Positions 53,215-60,894 of a stretch of 64,000 nt of DNA are shown piece after piece (position 1 is the first letter of the stretch; each line of letters opens with the position of its first letter). Below the pieces are notes generated by a model, which was not told where the DNA came from, ran no database searches, and was given only the letters and a program-made list of their open reading frames with translations. Position numbers and translations under genes: made by a program. Origin of the DNA: Granulicella rosea (lineage in GTDB: Bacteria > Acidobacteriota > Terriglobia > Terriglobales > Acidobacteriaceae); the NCBI RefSeq assembly GCF_900188085.1, contig NZ_FZOU01000001.1:1-64000 (forward strand), read 5' to 3'.

Positions 53215-53241
53215 GTCATCCTGAGCAGAGCGAAGGACCCC
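53215..53241. repeat. GTCATCCTGAGCAGAGCG single arm
   Basis: GTCATCCTGAGCAGAGCG and AAGGACCCC, one arm of the GTCATCCTGAGCG family without its inverse. The remaining 130 bases before the possible small gene hold no other feature I recognise. Confidence 0.7.
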
Positions 53242-53378
53242 TGTATTGGCTTTTGTCGTTGCCTGTTCTCACTCCGAATTTTCAATCAATCATGCAATAC
53301 TGAAGCCGCCGACTCACAGGCTAGACGCTCAACGGGCACCACGAGGACAGAAAAGTTTCGCCCTGAAAAGCGAAACGC

Positions 53379-53402
53379 CTCGGGGTAGCAGCCCCGAGGC
53401 GA
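53379..53402 (+). promoter_or_regulatory. GC-rich stem-loop in front of a possible small gene
   Basis: CGCCTCGGGG and CCCCGAGGCG pair perfectly around TAGCAG. 12 bases later comes AAGGAGGTG, the Shine-Dalgarno of the 35-codon gene. This hairpin is short enough to affect ribosome access or RNA stability. Confidence 0.6.
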
Positions 53403-53426
53403 TCCTGTGAGAAGGAGGTGCGGCCC

Positions 53427-53534
53427 ATGGGACTTGTCAAAGTCAAATGGGGGAAGTGCAGTCTTGAATTCCCAGGAGAGATTCTTCTCTTCCTGATACT
53501 CAAGATCTTCCAAGCAATTCACCTGGACGCGTAA
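53427..53534 (+). CDS. Possible 35-residue membrane-associated peptide
   Basis: ATG at 53427 is preceded by AAGGAGGTG with about 6 bases of spacing, a near-perfect Shine-Dalgarno. The N-terminal half is basic (MGLVKVKWGKCSLEF), then EILLFLILKIFQAIHLDA is a hydrophobic stretch long enough to insert in a membrane. One cysteine at position 11. The unit has a stem-loop before and a hairpin after. It is too small for ordinary gene finding, so existence is inferred from the ribosome-binding site and composition; a type I toxin-like or signalling peptide is possible but not shown. Confidence 0.5.
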   Translation: MGLVKVKWGKCSLEFPGEILLFLILKIFQAIHLDA

Positions 53535-53549
53535 ACGTTCCGTACACCC

Positions 53550-53575
53550 TTGGATGGTTCCAGCCGTCCAAGGGC
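53550..53575 (+). terminator. Possible terminator after the small gene
   Basis: CCCTTGGAtgg and ccgTCCAAGGG form an 8-bp stem with extra pairing, followed by CTTATTCCT. It begins about 15 bp after the TAA. T run is weak. Confidence 0.5.
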
Positions 53576-53664
53576 TTATTCCTCATCGGCGCCGACGTTC
53601 CGGTTCGGCACTTATTAGAAGAATAATCCAACTCTTGGATTCTTGAGGAGAAAATCGCTGTCGA

Positions 53665-55074
53665 TCAGCCTTGCGCCCCCATCTGCCGCCCCGACCGAAA
53701 CGCCACCATCGCCAGCACACCCACCGCGACCACCAGCGCGACCCAAAGCAGATCGGGATGCCGGTCTGTAAAAGGCCGGTCATCCGGGCGCGGCGCGTAG
53801 AGCGGATTCGCGATCTCCGGCCCCAGCGTCGCCACGCGGACCGCGGCCGTCGGCGTGAAGAAGCGGGCATAGTCGTACACGGGCGCGCGCAGGCCAGGGT
53901 CGCCGTAGAACAGCGCCGGAGGCTCTGCCGGGGCGTCGAAGCACAGCTTCCGCTCTCTCATCTCCAGCATCACCGAAGCGATCTGCAAGGGCCGGTCATT
54001 CCCATCCTCGACCGCGACCACGACACTCGCCCCGGTCTGCATATTCGCACCCAGCGTCGCCGGTACAGTCAGTTGCAGCTCATGGATCGGCCTGCCCGCG
54101 CGCACCATGTCGACGCGGCTGATCTCTCCCGCCAACTCCTCTTCCACCGGCCGACGCCCTGCGTCCGGCACGCCATCCGGCCGCGCCGACACCCGCACCG
54201 CGCGGCTGAAGTTCGCCTTGAATCCCGGCTCCAGCACAAACCGCACCCGCTCCACCGGCACGTGCGCCGGAAGACGAAAGGTCGCCACCTCCTCCTGTCC
54301 GGCGCTCGGGCCCACCGACGGCGCCGCCGAGGCAATCTCGGTATATAAGGTCTGCGCCTCGCGGCTCGGCGGAATCTCCGCGCCCTGCACCATCGCGGCT
54401 GTCACGGGCAGCGAGGCCCCAGCCGCGGGCGTCATCGTCAGCTCTACATGCAGGTACCGAAAGGTCGACTCCTGCAACGCAATCGTCGTCGACCGGGAAA
54501 GCCGCTGGCCCGTCAGGTCGAAGAGCGTGAACTCCCCCAGTTCGGTCGCCGGCCCGGCCGGCGCGGCGCTGCCCGAGACCTTCGCCGTCGCGAGAAAGTC
54601 CTTCGCGTCCAAGTCGAGGTCAACCTCGGTGTAGGGCCGCTCCGGCATCTCGAGGTCGAAGACGACATGCCCGCCACGCATCCCCAGATTCAACACCCGC
54701 GCCGACTCGCTGCCCGGCGCGCTCGCCTGGCTCAGCGTCTCGGCATAGGGCACCTCCTGCCCGGCGGCGTAGAGCCGCAGATCGGTCAGCGACGGCGCCG
54801 CGTGCGCGAAGACCTGCGGGGTCAGCAGTGCGCAGGCCGCCGGCCCGGCGCCGGGGGCGATCTTTACCGGCGATTCGTAGCGGAAGTAGCGTGGCTCGGC
54901 GGCGGGTGCGGCGGGCTTCGACTGAGCGAAGGCGATTGGCGTCAGCAGCAAAGACAGAAGCAGATTCCCTGCGGGAATGACAAACAAAAGAAGAGGCGAC
55001 GGCAAAGGCAAATACAGGGGTCCTTCACTGCGTTCAGGATGACGGGCGTTCTTGCGGGCATGAAGAAAGTTCAA
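53665..55074 (-). CDS. DUF3999 family exported protein
   Basis: About 469 residues. The start is a TTG at 55074 that overlaps the DUF2339 stop (TTGA); GGAGGG lies 6 bases before it. Its first 50 residues contain HARKNARHPERSEGPL and FVIPAGNLLLSLLLTPIAFAQ, encoded by a GTCATCCTGAACG repeat and an ATTCCCGCAGGGAAT repeat. The latter supplies the signal peptide. The mature β-sandwich part includes YFRYESPVKIAPG and LRLYAAGQEVPYAE, and a C-terminal membrane span (LLWVALVVAVGVLAMVAF). Together with DUF2339 it forms a pair of unknown function. Confidence 0.8.
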   Translation of the reverse strand: MNFLHARKNARHPERSEGPLYLPLPSPLLLFVIPAGNLLLSLLLTPIAFAQSKPAAPAAEPRYFRYESPVKIAPGAGPAACALLTPQVFAHAAPSLTDLRLYAAGQEVPYAETLSQASAPGSESARVLNLGMRGGHVVFDLEMPERPYTEVDLDLDAKDFLATAKVSGSAAPAGPATELGEFTLFDLTGQRLSRSTTIALQESTFRYLHVELTMTPAAGASLPVTAAMVQGAEIPPSREAQTLYTEIASAAPSVGPSAGQEEVATFRLPAHVPVERVRFVLEPGFKANFSRAVRVSARPDGVPDAGRRPVEEELAGEISRVDMVRAGRPIHELQLTVPATLGANMQTGASVVVAVEDGNDRPLQIASVMLEMRERKLCFDAPAEPPALFYGDPGLRAPVYDYARFFTPTAAVRVATLGPEIANPLYAPRPDDRPFTDRHPDLLWVALVVAVGVLAMVAFRSGRQMGAQG

Positions 55075-56942
55075 GGCTGTCCCTCCGGCTGCGTGGGTAC
55101 ATCACTCTCCGCAACCTTCAACCCCAGCCAATCCTTCTGATAAGCGAAGCTGATCCCCATCAGCAGAGCGCCCAGCCCCAGAAAGCTCGCCACCCGATAC
55201 CCCTCGCTCAGGCTGCGCACGTCGTACAGAAACGTCTTGCCGATGGTGAACAACAGCAGCCCCAGCGCCTGCCAGCGCAGGAACGCGCTGCGCTGGCTGA
55301 ATCCCACCGCCAGCAAGCCCGCGCCGTACAGCATCAGGTAGCCCGAGATCGACAACGCCTCGGCCAGCGGCGCCGTGCCGCCCCAGTACGTGACGATCTC
55401 CAGAATCCCCGCCTGCAGCGCGATCAGGTTGATCGCCACCACGCCCAGCGCCGCGATCACGGGCCAGAGGTTCATCTCCGGAATCGACGGCGCGAGGTCG
55501 GCCTCCTCCGCGCGGCTGGCGATCCAGACCGTCAGCGCAAACGCCGCGATGCCCACCAGCGCCGTCGCGAAACGCGCGTTCGCAAGCGTTGTCTGCGGCT
55601 CGCGATAGAGCCACCACGGCAGACTCATCACCCCCGCAAAGCCCAGCGCCAGCGCGCCGAGACCCAGCAGGCGCAGCAGACGGTAGGCCGCGAAGCTCGT
55701 GCCGTCGGCAAACGCCTGCATCGCCGCCGCCCGGCTCAACCGCGACGAGAGCGCCAGCAGCGCCACGCCCTCCACCAGCCAGCCGACCGTAATCCAGCGT
55801 CCCGAAGCCTTCAGCGGGATCGCCACCGTCAGGAACACCACCGCCAGCGAGAGCGACACGCCCGCCGTCGCCGCATTCCTCTGCAACCGCATCAGCCCCA
55901 GGTAGACCGCCGCCAGCACGACCATCACCCACGGCAGCATGTCGCGGTGGCTGGCGTCGTCGAGCAGCGCATACGCCGCCACGGTCGTGAACCCGGCATT
56001 CGCCAGCGCCAGCACCAGCCGCAGCGTCTCGCCCGGCGCGCGCTTCGCCGCATCGGCGGGCAGATCGCCCAGGCTCGGCCCATGGAAGATGGTGAAGAAG
56101 ACCGCGATGAAGAACGCCGTCAGCCCGAACGAGTCCTCCCGGTAGTGCAGCGCGTACCAGCCGGCATAGTAGACGAACGTCACCGGTACGCAGCCCAGCA
56201 GCAGCCGCGACCACGGCTTGACCCGCAGCAGCGCGACCACGCCCAGGTCGATCGCCGCGAGATACGTGAACAGGAACAGCTCATGATCGCCGCCGGTCGA
56301 GAGCAGCGCAGGCGTCGCCATCGCGCCGATCAGCGCGTACCCGGCTAGCAGCTCGGCGTCCTGCACCCACGCCATCCACGCGTTCCACGCCGTCACCAGA
56401 ATCATCATGCCCAACGCCACCGGCGCCGGCAGCAGGTGGTACATCTGGAACGCGGCCCACAGCGACAGGTACAGCACACCCGTGCCCACCGCCTTCAACG
56501 CGTACGAAAACGCTGGGAAGCCTTTGCGCCGGAAGCGCTCCGACCATAGAACAACACCCGTTCCGACCGCCAGCCCAGCCAGAAGCCGCGTCATCGGCGT
56601 CGGGTTCAGCCAGCCGTTATCGACTGCCAGCTTTAGAAACGCCGCCACGCCGATCAACACCGCGACGATGCCTACGCGGCTGAATACCTGCGACCCCAGC
56701 CGGTTCTCAAGCGACTGCGGCGGCGGAGTCTTCGCGGCAAACGGGATCGTGGGCGGAGGCGGAGGCGTCTCCCGGCTCTCACGCTCCGCCGGAACAACCG
56801 GCGCACGCGGCGCGGGTCTGCTCGCCGGCCCCTGAAGCTCGGCCAACTGCCGCTCCAGCCACGCCACGCGCGCGGTCAACGCAGCCAGCTCGGCGGCGGT
56901 CGCGGTCCGTTCAGGCTTCTGCTCGGGCTCGGGCAAATCCAT
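55071..56942 (-). CDS. DUF2339 polytopic membrane protein
   Basis: About 623 residues from MDLPEPEQKPERT; the family coiled-coil region TAAELAALTARVAWLERQLAEL follows at once. A P-rich linker leads to ENRLGSQVFSRVGIVAVLIGVAAFLKLAVDNGWL, the DUF2339 signature, and then about 15-20 membrane spans. Its stop overlaps the DUF3999 start by four bases, the common pairing of these families. Role unknown; a cell-envelope process is likely from topology. Confidence 0.88.
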   Translation of the reverse strand: MDLPEPEQKPERTATAAELAALTARVAWLERQLAELQGPASRPAPRAPVVPAERESRETPPPPPTIPFAAKTPPPQSLENRLGSQVFSRVGIVAVLIGVAAFLKLAVDNGWLNPTPMTRLLAGLAVGTGVVLWSERFRRKGFPAFSYALKAVGTGVLYLSLWAAFQMYHLLPAPVALGMMILVTAWNAWMAWVQDAELLAGYALIGAMATPALLSTGGDHELFLFTYLAAIDLGVVALLRVKPWSRLLLGCVPVTFVYYAGWYALHYREDSFGLTAFFIAVFFTIFHGPSLGDLPADAAKRAPGETLRLVLALANAGFTTVAAYALLDDASHRDMLPWVMVVLAAVYLGLMRLQRNAATAGVSLSLAVVFLTVAIPLKASGRWITVGWLVEGVALLALSSRLSRAAAMQAFADGTSFAAYRLLRLLGLGALALGFAGVMSLPWWLYREPQTTLANARFATALVGIAAFALTVWIASRAEEADLAPSIPEMNLWPVIAALGVVAINLIALQAGILEIVTYWGGTAPLAEALSISGYLMLYGAGLLAVGFSQRSAFLRWQALGLLLFTIGKTFLYDVRSLSEGYRVASFLGLGALLMGISFAYQKDWLGLKVAESDVPTQPEGQP

Positions 56943-57010
56943 GGAAACCACTCTATCGCGTCGCACGTGGAATTGCCGCCGGAATCGAATGGCTGTTACC
57001 TTGACTTCGG

Positions 57011-57751
57011 ATGACTGATTCGGCGAACACCTCCCCGCACCGATCGCTCCGCCTCCACCTCGTCGACGACGACGAGGTCAGCCGCGAGCTGCTCACCCTG
57101 CTGCTCGACGCCGAGGGGTATCAGGTGGTCGCCTTCGCCAGCGGAGACGAACTGCTCGCCTGGCTTCGCCGGGCGGATTCAGTCGCCCCCGACGCCATCC
57201 TTGCCGATCTGCAGATGCCCGGCCTGACCGGCAATCCGCTGGCCGAGGCCATCCGCGCGGCGTGCAGGCCCGCGCCGCTGCTGCTCGCCATGAGCGGCAG
57301 CCAGCCCGCGCCCGAGGCGGTCTCCGCCTTCGACGGCTTCCTGCTCAAACCCTTCGCCATGGACGACCTCGCCGCCGCGCTTGCCAGCTGTGCCGCCGAA
57401 CCCTCCGAAGCCGCAGCGCGGAGCGGCATGGTCGACCTGGGAACCTACAACCTGCTGAAAAAAACCATGGGCGAAGCGCAGCTCGGCAAACTCTTCGAGA
57501 TGTGTCTCAGCGACGCCGCCAAACGCATCGCGATCATGCGCGACGCACAGGCGATCGACGATGCGGCCACCTACAAGGCCGCCGCACACGCGATCAAGGG
57601 CGGCTGCGGCCTCGTCGGCGCCACCCAGCTCTACGCGATCGCGAACGAGATGGAGATCGCCGGGCCGGACAGTACCAGCCTGGATGCCCTCGACCGATTC
57701 GTTGCGGCATCCGCCCAGCTTCAGCGTATGCTGGTCGGACAAGCCGGGTAA
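57011..57751 (+). CDS. Response regulator receiver with C-terminal histidine phosphotransfer domain
   Basis: 246 residues. Receiver domain residues 13-125: acidic pocket VDDDE, phospho-acceptor D66 in ADLQMPG, K113 in LLKPF. The HPt domain follows, with the phosphorylatable H193 in AAHAIKGGCGLVG. No kinase domain and no DNA-binding domain, so it is a phosphorelay intermediate: phosphate should move Asp66 to His193 or the reverse, and on to a partner receiver. The next gene, 49 bp downstream, is a NarL-type regulator that may be that partner. The kinase must be elsewhere. Confidence 0.9.
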   Translation: MTDSANTSPHRSLRLHLVDDDEVSRELLTLLLDAEGYQVVAFASGDELLAWLRRADSVAPDAILADLQMPGLTGNPLAEAIRAACRPAPLLLAMSGSQPAPEAVSAFDGFLLKPFAMDDLAAALASCAAEPSEAAARSGMVDLGTYNLLKKTMGEAQLGKLFEMCLSDAAKRIAIMRDAQAIDDAATYKAAAHAIKGGCGLVGATQLYAIANEMEIAGPDSTSLDALDRFVAASAQLQRMLVGQAG

Positions 57752-57800
57752 CACTTTTGTTGTAGTACTTTCGTTCGAACTGCCATTGGGGGGCACCACC

Positions 57801-58502
57801 ATGAAGACCGCCGTGAAAAGAACCGCCGCGTCCGCGCCGTCGATCCGCATCGTGGTCGCCGACGACCACCCCGTCGTGCGTTTTGGCGTAAAAAACATGC
57901 TGATGAACGAACCCGGCTTTGAGGTCGTCGGCGAGGCCGAGGACGGCGACGTCGCCATCCAGCAGACGCTCGAACTCGAACCCGACATCCTGCTGCTCGA
58001 CCTGCAGATGCCCCGGCTGCCAGGCCTCGAAGCCATGCGCGCCATCATGGCGAAGAGCCCGCGCGTGAAGATCATCCTGCTGACCAGCACGATCTCCACC
58101 CAGCAGATCATCGAGGCGCTGCAGATCGGCGCACGCGGCATCGTGCTGAAGGATTCGGTCGCCGGCGACCTGGCGCACTCCCTCCGGGCCGTGCTCGGCG
58201 GAGATTACTGGATCGGCGGCGAACGCGTCGCCAACCTGCTGAAAGCCCTGCACGAGCTGATGCAGAAGGCCGCCGCCGTCCCCGAACGCAAGACCTACGG
58301 CCTGACCCCGCGCGAGCTCGAAGTCGTCACCTGCATCGTCGAAGGCTGCAGCAACAAGGATATCGCCCGCCAGTTCACGATCTCCGAAGAGACGGTCAAG
58401 CGCCACCTGTCAAACATCTTCGACAAGACCGGCGTCTCGACCCGGCTGGAACTGGCGCTCTTCGCCATCGCGCACAAGCTGGTCATTCCGGATATGGCGT
58501 AG
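57801..58502 (+). CDS. NarL/LuxR-type response regulator
   Basis: 233 residues. Receiver: VVADDHPVVRFGVKNML, phospho-acceptor D67 in LLLDLQMP, and GIVLKDS. The C-terminal LuxR helix-turn-helix is LTPRELEVVTCIVEGCSNKD then IARQFTISEETVKRHLSNI. It should bind DNA when phosphorylated. It lies just after the REC-HPt protein, consistent with a phosphorelay output. GGGGGGCACCACC precedes the ATG. Its targets are unknown. Confidence 0.93.
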   Translation: MKTAVKRTAASAPSIRIVVADDHPVVRFGVKNMLMNEPGFEVVGEAEDGDVAIQQTLELEPDILLLDLQMPRLPGLEAMRAIMAKSPRVKIILLTSTISTQQIIEALQIGARGIVLKDSVAGDLAHSLRAVLGGDYWIGGERVANLLKALHELMQKAAAVPERKTYGLTPRELEVVTCIVEGCSNKDIARQFTISEETVKRHLSNIFDKTGVSTRLELALFAIAHKLVIPDMA

Positions 58503-58516
58503 GTACAACCGCGCGA

Positions 58517-58550
58517 GTGCCCCATCCTTCGCGCACTTGCGAAGGGTGGG
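58517..58550. repeat. CCCCATCCTTCGCGC short repeat
   Basis: GTGCCCCATCCTTCGCGCAC and GCGAAGGGTGGG form a hairpin-like unit of the GGGCGCCCATCC family. It sits between two convergent genes and may help end transcription. Confidence 0.65.
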
Positions 58551-58578
58551 AGTTAAGACGCCCGAGCGGTCCGACCGC

Positions 58579-59514
58579 TCAAATGCTGCGGCGCCTGATC
58601 CGTCCATCGATCGCCGTAAACGGAGCGTCGCTGAAGGTGATCTCGTATACCCGCCAGGCACCCACCTCCCAGTTCAGGACCACCTCCCGCAGGCTGCATC
58701 CCACGGGAAACTTCACAACGATGGTCGACGGTGCCTTGTCCTCATAGATACGAATGTCCTGCCAGGCATGGTCGAAGTTCACATGTTCCAGCGCCGCAAC
58801 CATTCGCGTGAGGCAGAGGCTGACCGGGCTATTGATCTCCTTCAACGCCGTTCGAGCCGCATTCTCTGAAAAACCTGTCCACTGCTTAGAGCTACAGAAG
58901 GCATCCCCAGACAGCGAAGACATCATTTCTTCCACACCTTTACTACGCGGCCGCTGCCTTGCGGCCAGAACGAATTCCTTCACCAGTGCGATGCCATCGG
59001 GTATTTTGACCGGAAATGGGCTGAGCGGATCGGCGATCTGGAAGCTGTAAACCTTCCCTGCCGGCGTCATCTCGAGCGAATAGTTCTTCTCCGGCCAGTC
59101 CCACAGGTCCACATTCACATCGTCTTCGTGCTTGACGGACGACGGCTTTCCCAGCTTTGCTGTCACCATCGCGGCAGAGTCACCCAGATGCAGCCCGAAG
59201 AATCCAGTCGGCCCTTTGTACTCGGTTCCTGTCAATTCCAGCGTAGTCGCCAATAGACGGTCTGGCATATTCGTCATCGGTCGAAAGTACACAACCAGAT
59301 AGTCCTCCTTTGTGCCGGGGATAGCGTAAGCCCAGTAGTGCGCGCCGTCCTCCCGAACCCCGTCTTTGAAGGGAGCACCCAGCGTCCTCTCAAATGCCTC
59401 GGGCGACTGACGCAGGAGGAACCCGAAGAGCTCATGCGGAACCGCAGAACCTTCGGCGCGTGCTGAAGCAGCCATCGACAGGATCAAGGTAAAAAACAAA
59501 GCGATGCGGCGCAT
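58579..59514 (-). CDS. Exported protein, unknown
   Basis: 311 residues with a signal peptide ending ASARAEG. Two similar β-type segments (FLLRQSPEAFERTLGAPFKDG and FFGLHLGDSAAMVTAKLGKPS) resemble SmpA/BamE-like strand-helix units, but the match is loose. The rest is unassigned. GC is lower than flanking genes. Ends at the NarL gene's convergent repeat. Confidence 0.7.
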   Translation of the reverse strand: MRRIALFFTLILSMAASARAEGSAVPHELFGFLLRQSPEAFERTLGAPFKDGVREDGAHYWAYAIPGTKEDYLVVYFRPMTNMPDRLLATTLELTGTEYKGPTGFFGLHLGDSAAMVTAKLGKPSSVKHEDDVNVDLWDWPEKNYSLEMTPAGKVYSFQIADPLSPFPVKIPDGIALVKEFVLAARQRPRSKGVEEMMSSLSGDAFCSSKQWTGFSENAARTALKEINSPVSLCLTRMVAALEHVNFDHAWQDIRIYEDKAPSTIVVKFPVGCSLREVVLNWEVGAWRVYEITFSDAPFTAIDGRIRRRSI

Positions 59515-59539
59515 GGCTACAATCTAACATCAGGCAAAA

Positions 59540-59646
59540 CGCCCGGGCCCCATCCTTCGCGCACTTGCGAAGCGTGGGATGGAAGACACCCGAGGAGTCT
59601 ACGTCCCACTCATTCGATGAAGCCGAATGAATGCGGCACCCGGGCG
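59540..59646. repeat. CGCCCGGG...CACCCGGGCG inverted repeat
   Basis: CGCCCGGGCCCCATCC at the left and GCGGCACCCGGGCG at the right, with inner CGTGGGATGGAAGAC and ACGTCCCACTCATTCG arms. The TetR stop codon begins at the next base, so this repeat borders the coding end. Confidence 0.8.
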
Positions 59647-60270
59647 TTATTGCAGCCGCGACGTCAGATACCCCAGCAGCACCAGCTTGAACTCCCGCAC
59701 GATCTCCCTGCGTTCCTCGGTCGAGGCGTCGGCGTAGAGCGGGTTCATCCCCTTCACCACCTGCACCGTTACGTTGGCGATGCGCAGCGCGGCTTCGGCG
59801 GTCAGCGCGGGCTGGCGTTCGCGGAAGAGCGCCGCGAAGAGCGCGCGCAGCCGGTGTCTTGCCGCCGGGTCGCGGGTGTAGGTTCTCGGCGCGCTCAGCA
59901 GCGGGATGTATGCCGGACGCCGGTCCATGAAGTCCACCATCACGTTGAAGATGCGATCCACCAGCTCCGTGACCGTGATGTGCGAATCGAGCGCCGCCAG
60001 CGGCGACCACACCGCCTCGATCTCATCCGCATACTGATGCCTGAGCGCGCGGACGATGGCCTCTTTATTCGGGAAATACTGGTACACCGCGCCGATGGAC
60101 GCGCCCGCGCGCTCGGCGATGGCGGTCATCGTCGCCGCCTCGTACCCTACCTCGGCGATCACCGCCGACGCCGCCTCCAGCACCTCCGCCACACGGCGCT
60201 CGCCGCGATCCTGCTGGGGCACCCTGCGTTTTGTTGGAGTTGCGACCGACTTTGACAGACCTGAGGACAT
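59647..60270 (-). CDS. TetR-family transcriptional regulator
   Basis: 207 residues from MSSGLSKSVATP. The helix-turn-helix is AEVLEAASAVIAEVGYEAATMTAIAERAGASIGAVYQYFPNKEAIV. A minus-strand TATAAT at 60282-60277 lies 6 bases upstream of this ATG, so the mRNA may be leaderless, which decides the start over 60276 and 60309. Two TGAGGnnnnCCTCA palindromes (60262-60275 and 60295-60308) overlap the start and the divergent promoter region, fitting autorepression and control of the isochorismatase-MFS genes. Confidence 0.9.
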   Translation of the reverse strand: MSSGLSKSVATPTKRRVPQQDRGERRVAEVLEAASAVIAEVGYEAATMTAIAERAGASIGAVYQYFPNKEAIVRALRHQYADEIEAVWSPLAALDSHITVTELVDRIFNVMVDFMDRRPAYIPLLSAPRTYTRDPAARHRLRALFAALFRERQPALTAEAALRIANVTVQVVKGMNPLYADASTEERREIVREFKLVLLGYLTSRLQ

Positions 60271-60308
60271 CCTCATATTATAGACACAGAAACATGAGGC
60301 TATCCTCA
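60262..60308. promoter_or_regulatory. Two TGAGGnnnnCCTCA operators, likely bound by the adjacent TetR
   Basis: TGAGGACATCCTCA (60262-60275) and TGAGGCTATCCTCA (60295-60308), centres 33 bp apart, about three helical turns. The first covers the TetR start; the second covers the region before the isochorismatase gene. The minus-strand TATAAT lies between them. Binding by this TetR is inferred from position. Confidence 0.75.
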
Positions 60309-60324
60309 TATGGAGAGTTCACCC

Positions 60325-60894
60325 ATGAGCACGCTTGCATTCGATCCCGCCGCCACCGCACTCATCCTCATCGACCTGCAGAACGCCATCAAGGCGCGGA
60401 ATCCGGTTCCGCACAGCTTCGACGATGTCGTGGCCCGATCCGTCGCGCTGGGCGATAAACTGCGCGCCGCGGGCGGCACGGTCGTCTACGTGAACGTCGA
60501 TGTCGCCGACATGCAGACGCACGTCGCCGACCGCTCCATGCGCAACCCGAACGATCCGCCGCCGCCGGCGATCATGTCGGAGCTGGTGCCCGAGTGCGGC
60601 ATCCAGCCCGGCGACCTGACCATCACCAAACGCTCCTGGGGCGCATTCCTCAAGACCACGCTCGACGAGCAGCTTCGCGCCAAGGGCGTTACGACGATCA
60701 TCCTGGGCGGCGTCGCGACGAACATCGGCGTGGAGTCGACCGCGCGCTCGGCCTACGACCTGGGCTACGACATCGTCTTCGCCGAGGACGCCATGGCCAC
60801 CCTGAGCCAGGAGATGCACGACTTCACCATCAAGGTTCACTTCCCCATGATGGGCCGCGTGCGCTCGACCGCCGAGATACTCGAGGCGCTCTAA
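60325..60894 (+). CDS. Isochorismatase-fold hydrolase without the nucleophile cysteine
   Basis: 189 residues. ALILIDLQNAI holds the catalytic Asp; the K-containing ITKRSWGAFLKTTLDEQL follows; and the usual ATNxCV motif is GVATNIGVESTAR, with Gly where cysteine-hydrolase members have Cys. Isochorismatase-type enzymes do not need that Cys, so vinyl-ether hydrolysis or another Cys-free reaction is more likely than amide hydrolysis. GGAGAG lies 7 bases before ATG 60325. The stop is directly followed by the MFS start. Confidence 0.85.
   Translation: MSTLAFDPAATALILIDLQNAIKARNPVPHSFDDVVARSVALGDKLRAAGGTVVYVNVDVADMQTHVADRSMRNPNDPPPPAIMSELVPECGIQPGDLTITKRSWGAFLKTTLDEQLRAKGVTTIILGGVATNIGVESTARSAYDLGYDIVFAEDAMATLSQEMHDFTIKVHFPMMGRVRSTAEILEAL

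Noticed and set aside
53286-53522. A 78-codon minus frame antisense to the small peptide
   Set aside because: No ribosome site and it runs through both stem-loops; composition is unnatural.
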